Source: Gluconobacter cerevisiae
Lineage (GTDB): Bacteria; Pseudomonadota; Alphaproteobacteria; Acetobacterales; Acetobacteraceae
DNA length: 64,000 nucleotides
Assembly: GCF_015244675.1 (NCBI RefSeq)
Contig: NZ_JABCQO010000003.1
Coordinates: 124,001 to 188,000 of the forward strand
Direction of reading: 5' to 3'
The notes beneath the pieces were generated by a model that saw only the letters and a list, made by a program, of their open reading frames with translations, ran no database searches and was not told the DNA's origin. A program made the position numbers and the translations under genes. Below, in pieces: positions 26,702 to 37,315 of this stretch; position 1 is the first letter of the stretch, and each line of letters starts with the position of its first letter.

Positions 26702-29700
26702 TCAGACCTGCTGCGCCTTTTCCACCCCCCGGATCGTCCGCAGCCGCTCCGCCAGTCGGGGGGTTACGCGGTACAGTCCCGGAATGGAGATTTCCACGTC
26801 CTGCGTTTCCTCAACGGAAGGCAGGAGCTTCACCCGACCAAATCCTCCCTGAACTTCTTCCAGAAGAGCCGTAAGTTCGGACAAAGCACTTTCCTGCTTC
26901 AGCCAGACACGAATTTCCGACCGTTCTGCCGCCGCAGCGGCCTCAAGATCAATGACGCTCTGGGCCGTAATCCGCAGCGCATCCCCGTCAATCTTGAGTT
27001 CGGCATTCACCAGAATGGCCTGTCCGGCCACCAGCAGATCTCGACAGGAGATCAGTGTTTCTGAAAAGAGCGTAACCTCGCATCCTCCGCCGCTATCGGA
27101 CAGATTGACCCATGCCATCTTCTTGCCGGTCCGGGTCGGCCGCTCCTTGCGATCGACAACGCAGCCTGCGATCTTGACGCGCGTTGTCCCTGTTTTTGCA
27201 GCGTTTTCCAGGGCGTTGGATGGTGTAACCCCAAGTCTGCGCAACACACTGCGATAGGCATCGAGCGGATGAGCACTCATATGAAAGCCGATAGCCGAGG
27301 CTTCAAGCGAAAGACGCTCGAAATCTGGCCAGGGGCGCCCTTCGTTCAACCGCAGGATCTCACGTTCCTGCCCAACGCCGCCAAACAGGCCCGTCTGACC
27401 TACTTTTTCTTCCTGCGCACGCGCCTGAGCACGACGCAGGAGAATGTCAGCACTGGCAAAAACCGTGTGTCTGTCTTTGAGAAGACTGTCGAAAGCTCCT
27501 GCTTTTGCAAGACTTTCGATCTGGATCTTGTTCAGGCTCTTTGGATCACAGCGTTCGGAAAAATCCGTCAGATCCTGAAATGGACGTTCTCCGCGCGAAG
27601 CAACGACGCTTTCCATCGCCACGGCTCCCACACGCTTAATGGCTGAAAGCGCATAGCGAATACCCTGCTGTCCGTCCTCCATCATCTCGATGGAAAAATC
27701 TGCCATAGATTTATTGATATCAACGGGTAACACGGGAATCTTCATCCTGCGTGCTTCCTGACACAATGCTGCCAGCTTATCCGTTTTTTCCCGAGCCAAA
27801 GACATGCAGCCGGCAAGAAACGCTACCGGATGGTTCGCTTTCATCCAAGCCGTCTGATAGGACACCAGTGCGTAAGCTGCTGCATGCGATTTATTGAAGC
27901 CATAATCGGCGAAACGAGCCATAAGATCAAAGACTTCGATCGCCTTATCCTGCGGAATACCGCGGGCTGTGGCACCTTCAGTGAAAATCGCGCGCTGTTT
28001 TTCCATTTCAGAGGCAATCTTTTTGCCCATCGCACGCCGCAGCAGATCTGCACCACCAAGACTGTAACCAGCCATCTTCTGCGCGATCTGCATGACCTGT
28101 TCCTGATAGACCATGATGCCATAGGTCTCTTCAAGAATGTCGCGAATTTCCTCGTGCGGAGGCTCCCAGTGCTCGCCGTGTTTGCGCCGACAGTAATCCG
28201 GAATATTGGCCATCGGTCCCGGACGATACAGCGAAACGCCCGCAATCAGATCTTCGAGCCTACTGGCCGCCATCTGTTTAAGCATGTCCCGCATCCCCGC
28301 GCCTTCGAACTGGAAGACACCGGCCGTATCGCCCTTGGCCAGCATTTCGAATGTCTTCGCATCGTCCAGCGGAATACGTGAGAGATCGACTGTAATTCCT
28401 TGTTCTTCAAGGAAATCCAGTCCGCGCTTAAGGATCGTGAGCGTTGTCAGGCCAAGGAAATCGAACTTTACCAGCCCGGCCTGCTCGACATATTTCATGT
28501 TGTACTGCGTCACGAGCATGTCGCTCTTGGGATCGCGGTACAACGGCACCAGTTCCACCAGTTCTCGATCACCGATCACCACGCCCGCAGCATGGGTGGA
28601 GGCGTGACGGTACAGCCCTTCGAGCTGCAACGCGATTTCCATCAGGCGCTTGAGCGACTCATCACTGTCGCGCATTTCCTGAAGCCGTGGCTCTCCGTCA
28701 ATTGCGTCCGAGAGCGACACGGGCTTGGCAGGATTGTTCGGGATCAGTTCGGCTACACGGTTGACCATGCCATAAGGCAATCCCAACACACGGCCCACGT
28801 CCCGCACTGCCGCCTTGGCCTGAAGCTTTCCGAACGTGATGATCTGCGCCACCCGGCTTCCACCGTATTCCTCGCGCACATAACGGATCACCTCATCGCG
28901 ACGATCCTGACAGAAATCGATATCGAAATCCGGCATGGAAACGCGCTCGGGATTCAAAAACCTCTCGAACAGCAGCCCGAACGGAATGGGATCAATGTCC
29001 GTAATCGTCAGTGCATAGGCCACAAGCGACCCTGCCCCTGACCCACGTCCGGGGCCGACCGGAATGTCGTGCGCTTTTGCCCACTGGATGAAGTCTGCAA
29101 CGATCAGAAAGTAGCCCGGGAACCCCATCCCCACGATGATATCGAGTTCTACCTGAAGCCGTTCTGAGTAAAGTCTACGCTTTTCCTCATCCGCACTGAC
29201 CGCTTCAAGACGCTTTTCCAGCCCTTCCCAGGCCATGGCGCGCAGAGTTTCTTCTTCCGTCGAACCTTCCCGAACCTTCGGGCAGATTGGCAGAAGCGGC
29301 TTGCGCGTGCAGGCTGCCACCGCGCATTTTTGTGCAATGATCAGTGTGTTGTCGCAGGCTTCCGGCAGGTCGTGAAAGACAGCGCGCATTTCAGCGGGCG
29401 TTTTGAACCAGGCCTGTGGGGACACATGCCAACGATCGTCTTCTGCAATGGTTCGCCCCTGCGCGATGCACAGCAGCGCATCATGGGCTTCATGCATTTC
29501 AGGCTTGGGAAAGAAGCACTCATTGGTCGCTACCAGAGGAATGTTCATCTCATCCGCCAGCGGGATCAGAACACTCTCGACCTCCTGTTCTCCAGCCTCT
29601 CCAAGTCGGTTCAGTTCGACCGCGATATTCCCCCGGAAAGACGCTTCCAGCCTTGTCAGCAGCGCCTTTGCCTCCGACTTCTGCTCTTCAAGAATCAGCC

Positions 29701-30124
29701 TGTTGATCGGGCCGCGATTGCCGCCAGTCAGCAGAAACAGCCCTGCCGCGTGCTGGCAGAGAAATTCGACCGCAATGGAAGGATCGGCAGGATCGCCGTT
29801 CAGAAATCCTTCGGAAGACAGGATCTGGAGGTTTGCGAGGCCTTCCTCGTTCCGCGCCAGAAGAACCAGAGGCTCTGAAACAGCTCCCGGTTTGGTCGAG
29901 CAAGGTGGAAGTGAAATTTGGCAGCCCACGATCGGCTGGACACCGTTGCTCCGACAATAGAGCGAGAATTCAAGCGCACCGAAGAGATTGCCACTATCCG
30001 TAAGGGCAACGGCTGGCATGGCATTTTTGGCGGCCAGACTCACGAGTTCGGGAATCCGGATCGCACCCTGACTCAGGGAATAGGCAGAGTGATTTCTGAG
30101 ATGAACAAAATCGGCATGAGACAT
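26702..30124 (-). CDS. dnaE: DNA polymerase III subunit alpha
   Basis: The replicative polymerase, 1140 residues. It starts with the PHP domain (DFVHLRNHSAYSLSQGAI), then the polymerase palm with GRGSGAGSLVAYAL and the catalytic aspartates in PDFDIDFCQDRR, the fingers, a helix-hairpin-helix region and a C-terminal OB fold (KIAGCVVDRKERPTRTGKKM). This matches the DnaE1 type. The ATG of MSHADFVHL has no strong ribosome site. It lies 69 bases after lolD and is probably part of the same long transcription unit. Confidence 0.97.
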   Translation of the reverse strand: MSHADFVHLRNHSAYSLSQGAIRIPELVSLAAKNAMPAVALTDSGNLFGALEFSLYCRSNGVQPIVGCQISLPPCSTKPGAVSEPLVLLARNEEGLANLQILSSEGFLNGDPADPSIAVEFLCQHAAGLFLLTGGNRGPINRLILEEQKSEAKALLTRLEASFRGNIAVELNRLGEAGEQEVESVLIPLADEMNIPLVATNECFFPKPEMHEAHDALLCIAQGRTIAEDDRWHVSPQAWFKTPAEMRAVFHDLPEACDNTLIIAQKCAVAACTRKPLLPICPKVREGSTEEETLRAMAWEGLEKRLEAVSADEEKRRLYSERLQVELDIIVGMGFPGYFLIVADFIQWAKAHDIPVGPGRGSGAGSLVAYALTITDIDPIPFGLLFERFLNPERVSMPDFDIDFCQDRRDEVIRYVREEYGGSRVAQIITFGKLQAKAAVRDVGRVLGLPYGMVNRVAELIPNNPAKPVSLSDAIDGEPRLQEMRDSDESLKRLMEIALQLEGLYRHASTHAAGVVIGDRELVELVPLYRDPKSDMLVTQYNMKYVEQAGLVKFDFLGLTTLTILKRGLDFLEEQGITVDLSRIPLDDAKTFEMLAKGDTAGVFQFEGAGMRDMLKQMAASRLEDLIAGVSLYRPGPMANIPDYCRRKHGEHWEPPHEEIRDILEETYGIMVYQEQVMQIAQKMAGYSLGGADLLRRAMGKKIASEMEKQRAIFTEGATARGIPQDKAIEVFDLMARFADYGFNKSHAAAYALVSYQTAWMKANHPVAFLAGCMSLAREKTDKLAALCQEARRMKIPVLPVDINKSMADFSIEMMEDGQQGIRYALSAIKRVGAVAMESVVASRGERPFQDLTDFSERCDPKSLNKIQIESLAKAGAFDSLLKDRHTVFASADILLRRAQARAQEEKVGQTGLFGGVGQEREILRLNEGRPWPDFERLSLEASAIGFHMSAHPLDAYRSVLRRLGVTPSNALENAAKTGTTRVKIAGCVVDRKERPTRTGKKMAWVNLSDSGGGCEVTLFSETLISCRDLLVAGQAILVNAELKIDGDALRITAQSVIDLEAAAAAERSEIRVWLKQESALSELTALLEEVQGGFGRVKLLPSVEETQDVEISIPGLYRVTPRLAERLRTIRGVEKAQQV

Positions 30125-30193
30125 GCCGCAAGTCTATCAGGGACGGCCATCGGATGCAGGAGTTTTTGAAACCTGCCGCTTCGATTCAGCGTC

Positions 30194-30889
30194 CTATAGC
30201 GAAACGAGTTTTCCATCCCGCAACGTCACGGTCCGGTCCATACGTGAGGCCAGTTCGTCATTATGCGTAGCGATCAGCGCCGCTGCGCCCTCTTCCCGCA
30301 CGACACGCAGAAGCTCTCCAAACACATGATCCGCCGTGCCTATATCCAGATTGCCGGTCGGTTCGTCTGCCAGAAGAAGCTTGGGCTGATTGGCCAACGC
30401 TCTCGCAATTGCGGTCCGCTGCTGCTCTCCACCGGACAGGCGACCGGGCAGCGATTCAAGGCGATGAGAGAGCCCAAAGCGGCCGAGCAGATCCTTGGCG
30501 CGTGCGCGAGCCTGCTTCGGGGAAACGCCAGCAATGAGCTGCGGCAGCATGACGTTTTCGCAGGCCGTGAACTCACCAAGAAGATGGTGGAACTGATACA
30601 CAAACCCGATCTGATCCCGCCGGATCGCCGTCCGCAATGTATCGCTCAATCCGCTTGCCGGACGATCTGCCACGAAAACCGTGCCTTCAGACGGCGCTTC
30701 CAGCAGACCTGCAAGGTGCAGAAGCGTGGACTTTCCTGTGCCACTTGGCGCAACGAGAGCCACGATTTCACCGGCTCGCAGCTCGAACTCGGCTCCGCTC
30801 AGGATTTCAAGCGTCTCTTCACCCGACCGGAAACGGCGTTTCAGGCTTTCAAGACGCAAGGCACTTGCCCCGACTGAACGGTCATTCAT
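30194..30889 (-). CDS. lolD: Lipoprotein-releasing ABC transporter ATP-binding protein LolD
   Basis: 231 residues. It powers extraction of outer-membrane lipoproteins from the inner membrane. It has Walker [10 protein letters not shown], the LolD-specific YQFHHLL stretch after the Q-loop, signature LSGGEQQR, Walker [13 protein letters not shown] and the H-loop ATHND. The ATG at 30889 has GAGG 8 bases upstream and overlaps the end of lolC by 8 bases. The proS-lolC-lolD order is common in alphaproteobacteria. Confidence 0.94.
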   Translation of the reverse strand: MNDRSVGASALRLESLKRRFRSGEETLEILSGAEFELRAGEIVALVAPSGTGKSTLLHLAGLLEAPSEGTVFVADRPASGLSDTLRTAIRRDQIGFVYQFHHLLGEFTACENVMLPQLIAGVSPKQARARAKDLLGRFGLSHRLESLPGRLSGGEQQRTAIARALANQPKLLLADEPTGNLDIGTADHVFGELLRVVREEGAAALIATHNDELASRMDRTVTLRDGKLVSL

Positions 30890-32132
30890 GACGCAGGGCC
30901 TCAATCGGATCGGTTCTGGCCGCGCGCCAGGACGGATAAAGAGTCGCCAGAAGCGAGAGCGCCAGAGACATTCCGATCACTTCCCACACTTGAGACCACA
31001 CCAGTTTCGCAGGCAGACGCTCCAGAAAATAGACTTCCGGATTGAACAGATTGGTTCCAGTCAAAGACTGAAGCCACTGTCGGATCCGTTCAATATTCAG
31101 CGCAAAAGCAATTCCCAGCGCGGACCCCGCTACGGTTCCGACAATTCCGACAGACGCGCCGCACATGAGGAAAATCCGCATAATCGCGCCTCTGCTCGCA
31201 CCAAGCGTCCGCAGTACCGCGATATCCCGCGTCTTATCCTTGACCATCATGATCAGCGACGAAATCACATTGAACGCCGCGACAAGAATGATGAGCGTCA
31301 GGATCAGGAACATGACGTTCTGCTCGACTGTGACCGCATCCAGAAAACCGTTGGCGCTCTGCGTCCAGTCCAGCACCCGCAGACGCGGGTCTTCCAGAAG
31401 CTCGGCAATCGCCTTGCGCGTCGGCTGGACATTGGACGGGTCATTCGTCGAAACCTGAATGAGCGAAACAGCCGAAGACCCCAGCATCAGGAATTTCTGT
31501 GCAGCCGGTAGCGGCATCAGAACGATGCTGGAATTGTAATCGTTCCAGTTGGCATCGAAAATGGCAGCAACATGATAGGTTTTCACGCGTGGCATGGTGC
31601 CGAACGGCGTCGCCTGCCCGTCTGGAGACAGCAGCGTGATCGGGGAGCCAACTGTCAGCCCTGCCCGATCGGCCATCGTCGTTCCGATCGCAACCGCGTC
31701 ATCACCGGTGAAGTTATTAAGATTTCCTGCGATGATCCCGCTGCTCAGCGCCGTCCAGTCCCGCAGCGACTGCTGGGACACGCCCTGCATTTCCGCTCCG
31801 GACGAGAAACGCCCCGCCTCCACCAAAACGGTTCCCTGCGCCATGGGGATGACGGATTTTACGCCCGGAACCTGCCGGATAGCGGCCACATCGTTTTCAT
31901 AAACTTCGATAGGGCGCCCGTACCCATACACGGTCAGATCACCGTGCAGCCCGAGGATGCGTCCCATCAGATCGGCCTTAAAGCCGTTCATCACCGACAT
32001 GACGATGATGAGAGTCGCCACTCCAAGCGCTATCCCGATCAGGGAGAAAATGGCGATGATCGAAGCGAAACGTTCGCCACGGCGGGCACGGAGATACCGT
32101 CCCGCCACCATGCGCTCAAAGCGGCCGAACAT
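30882..32132 (-). CDS. lolC: Lipoprotein-releasing ABC transporter permease (LolC/LolE family)
   Basis: 416 residues. One membrane segment near the N-terminus (about 25-47, [20 protein letters not shown]) is followed by a large periplasmic domain (about 50-265), then three C-terminal membrane segments including the FtsX-type region with [17 protein letters not shown]. Only one permease gene accompanies lolD, so the complex probably uses a homodimer (LolF-like) instead of LolC plus LolE. The ATG overlaps the proS stop by one base (TGATG). Confidence 0.93.
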   Translation of the reverse strand: MFGRFERMVAGRYLRARRGERFASIIAIFSLIGIALGVATLIIVMSVMNGFKADLMGRILGLHGDLTVYGYGRPIEVYENDVAAIRQVPGVKSVIPMAQGTVLVEAGRFSSGAEMQGVSQQSLRDWTALSSGIIAGNLNNFTGDDAVAIGTTMADRAGLTVGSPITLLSPDGQATPFGTMPRVKTYHVAAIFDANWNDYNSSIVLMPLPAAQKFLMLGSSAVSLIQVSTNDPSNVQPTRKAIAELLEDPRLRVLDWTQSANGFLDAVTVEQNVMFLILTLIILVAAFNVISSLIMMVKDKTRDIAVLRTLGASRGAIMRIFLMCGASVGIVGTVAGSALGIAFALNIERIRQWLQSLTGTNLFNPEVYFLERLPAKLVWSQVWEVIGMSLALSLLATLYPSWRAARTDPIEALRHE

Positions 32133-33448
32133 CAGGCAGCTCCGATTTTGGCCAGAGCATCCTCGACCGACAGCTCAAACCGCTCGCCTGTAGCACGCTG
32201 CTTGAGTTCGACCTTGCCTTCCTTGGCGCCGCGCGGTCCGACGATGATCTGCCAGGGATGTCCCATCAGATCCGCATCGTTGAACTTCACACCCGCGCGG
32301 TCCGAGCGGTCATCATACAACAGGTTCTCAGGATCGGTGCCGTAAATGCTCTCACAAATCGCATCGCAGGCCTCATCACCCTGACGCAGATTCAGGATTG
32401 CCGCACGATATGGCGCGACCGATGCGGGCCAGATAATGCCGGCCTCATCATGCGACGCCTCGATGATTGCGCCGACCAGACGCGACACACCAATGCCGTA
32501 GGACCCCATCTGCGGATGGAACGACGCCCCGTCAGAGCCGATCACTTCAATACCCATCGATTCCGTGTACTTCGTACCGAAATAGAAGATGTGACCGACT
32601 TCGATCCCGCGGCCTTCGCGCTTGCGCTCCTCCGGGATTTTGGCCCATTCGGCCTCGTCGTGCTTCTCATCCGTTGCCGCATAATGATCGGTCACGGTTG
32701 AGAAGAATGTGGCGAGACTTTCGTGATCGTCACAATCGACCGGACGACCCAGCCAGTCCTGCTCTTCGAGTGCGGCATCGAAGAAGACGCCGCTTTCACC
32801 CGTCGGAGCAAGAACGAGGAATTCGTGGCTCAGATCACCACCGATCGGTCCCGTATCGGCGACCATCGGAACAGCCCGAACACCCAGACGCTGGAAGATA
32901 CGCAGATAAGACAGCATCATCCGGCGATAGCTGGCGACGGCATCCTCGTATGTCGCATCGAAGGAATAGGCGTCCTTCATCAGGAACTCACGCCCACGCA
33001 TCACGCCGAAACGGGGACGCACCTCATCACGGAACTTCCACTGGATGTGGTAGAGTGCCTTGGGCAGATCCTTGTAGGATTTCACGGACGCTCCGAAGAT
33101 ATCCGTGATCATTTCCTCATTCGTCGGCCCGTACAGCAGATCACGGCCATGACGATCCTGAATCCGGAGCATTTCCGGACCATAAGCGTCATAACGCCCA
33201 GAGCGGCGCCACAGATCGGCGGACTGAAGCGTCGGCATCAGGACTTCCTGTGCGCCGATAGCATCCTGCTCTTCGCGAACGATCTGCTCGATATTGCGCA
33301 GAACCCGCAGGCCTGCCGGCAGCCAGGCATAGATGCCCGAAGAGGTCTGGCGCACAAGGCCAGCACGCAGCATCAGGCGGTGAGACGCGATCTGCGCCTC
33401 GGCCGGCACTTCCTTCAGCGTCGGCTGAAAGGCTTTCGTCAAACGCAT
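32132..33448 (-). CDS. proS: Prolyl-tRNA synthetase (short alphaproteobacterial type)
   Basis: It charges tRNA-Pro. The 438 residues lack the editing insertion of the 570-residue E. coli type. Class II motifs are visible: motif 2 in [21 protein letters not shown] and motif 3 in [14 protein letters not shown]. The C-terminal anticodon-binding domain includes the [16 protein letters not shown] stretch. It starts 12 bases after rnj with GAGAGAAG upstream, and couples to lolC by a TGATG overlap. Confidence 0.96.
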   Translation of the reverse strand: MRLTKAFQPTLKEVPAEAQIASHRLMLRAGLVRQTSSGIYAWLPAGLRVLRNIEQIVREEQDAIGAQEVLMPTLQSADLWRRSGRYDAYGPEMLRIQDRHGRDLLYGPTNEEMITDIFGASVKSYKDLPKALYHIQWKFRDEVRPRFGVMRGREFLMKDAYSFDATYEDAVASYRRMMLSYLRIFQRLGVRAVPMVADTGPIGGDLSHEFLVLAPTGESGVFFDAALEEQDWLGRPVDCDDHESLATFFSTVTDHYAATDEKHDEAEWAKIPEERKREGRGIEVGHIFYFGTKYTESMGIEVIGSDGASFHPQMGSYGIGVSRLVGAIIEASHDEAGIIWPASVAPYRAAILNLRQGDEACDAICESIYGTDPENLLYDDRSDRAGVKFNDADLMGHPWQIIVGPRGAKEGKVELKQRATGERFELSVEDALAKIGAA

Positions 33449-33460
33449 ATGTTACTTCTC

Positions 33461-35119
33461 TCAGACGCGCAGCAGATGGACATCGACAAGCGGGCGCTTC
33501 TGAAGCTTCCGCCCCAGAGCACGGCGCAGGGCCGTTTTGGCCGCATCGCGGAAGGCTGCATCATCCTGACGCAGTTCATCCGGGATCTGGTCGATGGAGT
33601 CGGCAAATTCTTCCTGAATGCGGATGCTTTCCGGATCATCCGATTCCAGCAGGCCCGGCGCACTGATCTTCGGCTCACCAATGACATAACCTTCGTCATC
33701 GACGGCAAAACTGGCCAGCACGATGCCGTTGAACAGCATCTTGCGACGGGCTGCGAGAACACCACCCGTCATCGGCAGCAGACGACCGCCATCCAGTGCC
33801 AGACGGCCCGTCGGCGCCGTATCGACAACCTTCACCTCACCCGGAGACAGGTTGAGGATATCGCCATCTTCCAGCAGGATCGGCTCGGAACCCATTTCGT
33901 GCGCCAGTGCGGCATGGGCGGTCAGGTGACGCCATTCACCGTGGGTTGGGATGCTGTATTTCGGACGGACAATTCGATAGAGCGTGCGAATGTCTTCGCT
34001 GGTGGCATGGCCAGACGTATGAACCTTGGCGTCCTTATCTGTCAGAACCGTCACGCCACGGCGCGACAGATTGTCCTGCACAGCCATGACGGCCTGCTCG
34101 TTGCCCGGAATCATCCGCGAGCTGTAGATCACCGTATCGCCTTCGCCGAGGGCGATGTTCGGATGCGTGTCAGACGCAATTCGCGACAGGGCCGAGCGCG
34201 GCTCGCCCTGACTGCCCGTAATGATCATCAGCAGGCTGTCATCATCCACATCCCGCGCGTCCTGCTCGGTCAGGAACGGCGGCAGATCCTGAAAATAGCC
34301 GCACTCACGCGCAGCGGTCTCAAGGTTACGCAGCGAGCGCCCGACGATCATGACCACACGCCCCGAAGCCTGAGCGGCCTTGGCGATGCTCTCAACGCGC
34401 GCCACGTTACTGGCAAAACACGTCACGGCAATGCGGCCTTCCAGCCCCATGATCAGATCCGTCAGGCCCTTGCGGACGTCTGCTTCGGATTCAGACTTAC
34501 CCGGCTTGAGCACGTTGGTGCTGTCACCGACCATAGCCAGAACGCCTTCGTCGCCCAGCTTGCCAAACGTCTCAAGGTCCGTCACCGGCCCGACCAGCGG
34601 GTTCTCGTCCAGCTTCCAGTCACCCGTATGCACGATCAGGCCGTGCGGTGTCCGCAGTGCCACGGCCTGAGCCTCGGCGACGGAATGCGTGACGGACACA
34701 AACTGAAGATCGAACGGTCCAACTTCAAAACGCGAAGCCGGACGGATAACGTGGATCTTCACCTGATTGTTCAGATGAGCTTCCTGCAACTTGCGCCGCA
34801 GAACCGCAGCAGCAAACGGCGTTGCATAAACCGGGCAGCGCAGATACGGCCACAGATGCGCCACCGCACCCAGATGATCTTCATGCGCATGGGTAATTAC
34901 CAGACCGCACAGATCGCGCACACGATCAGCAATAAAGGTCGGGTCCGGCATCAGCACTTCGGCTTCGGGTGTGTCATTACCCGAAAATCCGATGCCGCAA
35001 TCGATGGCAAGCCAGGTGTCGCGACCGTTCTTGGTGAGGCAGTAGAGATTGAAATTCATGCCGATCTCGCCCGTCCCGCCCAAGGGCAGGAAAGACAGAC
35101 CGTCCGGTTTTTCCGTCAT
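33461..35119 (-). CDS. rnj: Ribonuclease J
   Basis: 552 residues of the metallo-beta-lactamase/beta-CASP family. It is a 5'-3' exonuclease and endonuclease in mRNA and rRNA processing. The metal site is in VITHAHEDHLGA, with VHTGDWKLD, the beta-CASP motifs GRSLRNL and GSQGEP, and HTSGHA, followed by a C-terminal domain. The ATG at 35119 follows AAGGA by 7 bases; the open frame upstream is ignored. It lies 40 bases after coaX, in an order (birA-coaX-rnj) widely shared by alphaproteobacteria. Confidence 0.95.
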   Translation of the reverse strand: MTEKPDGLSFLPLGGTGEIGMNFNLYCLTKNGRDTWLAIDCGIGFSGNDTPEAEVLMPDPTFIADRVRDLCGLVITHAHEDHLGAVAHLWPYLRCPVYATPFAAAVLRRKLQEAHLNNQVKIHVIRPASRFEVGPFDLQFVSVTHSVAEAQAVALRTPHGLIVHTGDWKLDENPLVGPVTDLETFGKLGDEGVLAMVGDSTNVLKPGKSESEADVRKGLTDLIMGLEGRIAVTCFASNVARVESIAKAAQASGRVVMIVGRSLRNLETAARECGYFQDLPPFLTEQDARDVDDDSLLMIITGSQGEPRSALSRIASDTHPNIALGEGDTVIYSSRMIPGNEQAVMAVQDNLSRRGVTVLTDKDAKVHTSGHATSEDIRTLYRIVRPKYSIPTHGEWRHLTAHAALAHEMGSEPILLEDGDILNLSPGEVKVVDTAPTGRLALDGGRLLPMTGGVLAARRKMLFNGIVLASFAVDDEGYVIGEPKISAPGLLESDDPESIRIQEEFADSIDQIPDELRQDDAAFRDAAKTALRRALGRKLQKRPLVDVHLLRV

Positions 35120-35159
35120 GATAGTTCCTTGCAGATACGATATAAAATTAAAACGAGAG

Positions 35160-35972
35160 TCATTGCCCGATGCCCTGTGGGCGCTCAGGGGAATAGGAAA
35201 GAGGCGGACCTGTATTGCGGTCCGCCAGAAGGCGCAGGCCATCCAGCGTCAGATCGGGCGCCAGCACGTCGAAAAGCGGCGTTCCCTCAGAGAACAGCGG
35301 GGCCAGACCACCTGTTGCAATCACAGTCGGTTTTGCGTCCATTTCATCGGAAATACGACGGATCAGTCCCTCGACCAGCCCGACATAGCCCCAGAACAGG
35401 CCGGAGCGCATCGCAACGCTCGTATTGCGACCGATTGCCGTTGTGGGGCGTCCGATGCTCATGCGCGGCAGGCGTGCCGCAGCACGATGTAATGCATCAA
35501 TCGACAGGTTTACCCCCGGAGCAATTGCGCCCCCACAGAACTGGCCCGCCGTATTGACGACATCAAACGTTGTCGCAGTACCAAAATCGACAACGATCAG
35601 AGGAGTGCCATAAAATTCACGCCCCGCCAGACCGTTCAAACGCCGGTCCGCACCCAATTCGTTCGGGTTTTCAACAAGGACGTCGATGCCCCAGTCCAGC
35701 CTTGCATTGGCGACAAGGGGCACGACATCCAGCCATTCACGACAGAAACGGCGCAGTTCATATAGCGCCACGGGAACCACGGTACCGATAATGGCGCGAC
35801 TGATCTTTTTCGCATCCAGACCCAACCGGTCGAAAAGAGTCAGAAGCCACGCCGCATATTCATCTGCCGTCCGTGCTTCGTTCGTCGAGATTCGCCATTG
35901 TCCGAGCCACGACTTTCCGTCGTGTACAGCGAACACGATGTTGGTGTTTCCAGCATCAATGACGAGAAGCAC
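35160..35972 (-). CDS. coaX: Type III pantothenate kinase
   Basis: It phosphorylates pantothenate in the first step of CoA synthesis. The 270 residues have the phosphate loop [13 protein letters not shown], the NPNELGADR motif, the catalytic [13 protein letters not shown] and the [11 protein letters not shown] stretch of CoaX enzymes. The start is GTG at 35972, since the family's first residues ([10 protein letters not shown]) follow directly. It begins 16 bases after birA and is probably cotranscribed. Confidence 0.95.
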   Translation of the reverse strand: MLLVIDAGNTNIVFAVHDGKSWLGQWRISTNEARTADEYAAWLLTLFDRLGLDAKKISRAIIGTVVPVALYELRRFCREWLDVVPLVANARLDWGIDVLVENPNELGADRRLNGLAGREFYGTPLIVVDFGTATTFDVVNTAGQFCGGAIAPGVNLSIDALHRAAARLPRMSIGRPTTAIGRNTSVAMRSGLFWGYVGLVEGLIRRISDEMDAKPTVIATGGLAPLFSEGTPLFDVLAPDLTLDGLRLLADRNTGPPLSYSPERPQGIGQ

Positions 35973-35988
35973 GTTGCGATCCGGTCCT

Positions 35989-36720
35989 TCAATCCAGCAG
36001 AATATCGCCGGTTACAACCGGAATGGTTTCACCGTTGGAAAGGGTCAGCAGCAGGCGTCCCTGCGCATCAAGCCCTGAAAATGAACCTGTAATATAGGTT
36101 TCACAACCCTGAACCGCAAGCCGCGACCCGACCGGATGTGCACGGGCCAACCACGCGCTCCGGATCGGTTCAAATCCCTGCTCTACCAAAATGTCGGTCC
36201 AGCGCTCAATCTGCGCGACCAGAATCTTACCAAACGCTTTCGCGGATGGCGCAGCAGTTATTTCGGAAAGTGCGGCAAGACGGCGGCCGGGGATCTCGGG
36301 AGCCTGCGTCAGATTGGCTCCGATTCCCACGACGACCCATGGCCTGCCCTGCGGCCCACCCGCCTCGATCAGTACACCAGCCATCTTGCAGCCATCCAGC
36401 AGCAGATCATTGGGCCATTTTACCATAAAAGGCGTCGGGCCCACAGTCGCAGGATAGAAATGCGTAGCGGTCTCGTACAAGGCTACCGCAGTGAGAAATG
36501 GAAGAGCCGTTATGAACGCAACAGGGTCAGCGGGACGAAGCAGAAGCGAAATCGCAAGATTTCCTCCTGGGTCAGTCCAGGTCCGTCCGCGAGTGCCGCG
36601 CCCTGATGTTTGGGAAAAAGCCTGAACGGCCAGATATTCAGGCTCGCCAGCCTCAGCTCTGATTTTGCACAGATCGGAAGTGGAGCCGAGCGTTTCATAG
36701 TATTCGAAACGCCAGTTCAT
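35989..36720 (-). CDS. birA: Biotin--[acetyl-CoA-carboxylase] ligase
   Basis: 243 residues holding only the ligase domains; the DNA-binding repressor domain of E. coli BirA is absent, so it should not regulate transcription. Motifs are the biotin-binding loop [29 protein letters not shown] and VGIGANL, with a small C-terminal SH3-like domain. It attaches biotin to the BCCP subunit of acetyl-CoA carboxylase. It is the first gene of a long minus-strand run and lies 19 bases from tRNA-Val. Confidence 0.95.
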   Translation of the reverse strand: MNWRFEYYETLGSTSDLCKIRAEAGEPEYLAVQAFSQTSGRGTRGRTWTDPGGNLAISLLLRPADPVAFITALPFLTAVALYETATHFYPATVGPTPFMVKWPNDLLLDGCKMAGVLIEAGGPQGRPWVVVGIGANLTQAPEIPGRRLAALSEITAAPSAKAFGKILVAQIERWTDILVEQGFEPIRSAWLARAHPVGSRLAVQGCETYITGSFSGLDAQGRLLLTLSNGETIPVVTGDILLD

Positions 36721-36739
36721 GGCTGCATTGTATTCATGA

Positions 36740-36814
36740 TGGTGGGCGATGACGGGATTGAACCGCCGACCCTCTCGGTGTAAACGAGACGCTCTACCGC
36801 TGAGCTAATCGCCC
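36740..36814 (-). tRNA. tRNA-Val (anticodon UAC)
   Basis: The 75-base cloverleaf has acceptor GGGCGAT/ATCGCCC, a D-loop with AGCTCAGCGGTAGAGC, an anticodon arm TCTCG-TTTACAC-CGAGA giving anticodon TAC, a T-loop GGTTCAATCC, and an encoded CCA end. It reads valine codons GUA/GUG. Confidence 0.97.
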
Positions 36815-36840
36815 TCAGAATGTTTGTGAGGTCTATATAC

Positions 36841-36875
36841 ACGGTTTCGGATGGCGGTAAAGCCACCCGAAACCG
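36841..36875 (-). terminator. Strong hairpin after hupB
   Basis: ACGGTTTCGG(A)TGGC pairs with GCCA(C)CCGAAACCGT, about 14 base pairs with one mismatch. On the minus strand TGTATAT follows in place of a clean U tract, so it may end hupB inefficiently or protect its 3' end. Confidence 0.5.
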
Positions 36876-36889
36876 TTTTGTAAGCTTTC

Positions 36890-37174
36890 TCAGCTCACGG
36901 CGTCCTTCAGACCCTTGCCCGGCTTGAAGCGGACAGAGGTGGATGCCGGAATGTCGATTTCTTCGCCCGTACGCGGGTTACGGCCCTTGGCGGCCTTACG
37001 CGTTGCGGTCACGAAGCTGCCGAAGCCGACGAGACGGACTTCCTGCTTCTTGGCAAGCGTCGCTTCGATCGTGCTGAACACCGCATCGACAACTTCGCTG
37101 GCCTTTGCCTTCGGAAGATCGGCTGCGTCTGCAACGGCGGCGATCAGTTCCTGCTTGTTGAGGGGCTTCTCCAT
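36890..37174 (-). CDS. hupB: DNA-binding protein HU
   Basis: 94 residues; a histone-like dimer that bends DNA and compacts the nucleoid. It has NKQELIAAVADAADL, VRLVGFGSF and the beta-arm signature GRNPRTGEEIDIPAS. The ATG follows AAGG by about 7 bases. It lies downstream of lon, the same order as in E. coli. An 11-base-pair hairpin occupies the leader just upstream. Confidence 0.96.
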   Translation of the reverse strand: MEKPLNKQELIAAVADAADLPKAKASEVVDAVFSTIEATLAKKQEVRLVGFGSFVTATRKAAKGRNPRTGEEIDIPASTSVRFKPGKGLKDAVS

Positions 37175-37196
37175 GATGTGCCTTTCTGGTGTTAGA

Positions 37197-37239
37197 GCGC
37201 CTGAGCCGGGCTCAGATGAGTCCCTTCTGGCTCAGGCGC
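37197..37239 (-). promoter_or_regulatory. Long hairpin between lon and hupB
   Basis: GCGCCTGAGCC (37197-37207) and GGCTCAGGCGC (37229-37239) are perfect 11-base arms. The 21-base loop can fold further (GGGCTC with GAG-T-CCC). It has no U tract on the minus strand and ends 22 bases before the hupB start. Candidate processing or translation-control element, or a lon terminator. Confidence 0.45.
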
Positions 37240-37315
37240 CTTGTTCGATCTGCGGCCGCACTATGAAGCGGATTTTTCCGGCGTCAACTGCCAGAATCGC
37301 AGAAGATCGTCCGTG

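Noticed and set aside
32723-35557. 944-codon open frame on the plus strand
   Set aside because: It runs antisense across proS, rnj and coaX, whose motifs are clear. The translation has no recognisable domain and the biased composition of an antisense shadow in GC-rich DNA.
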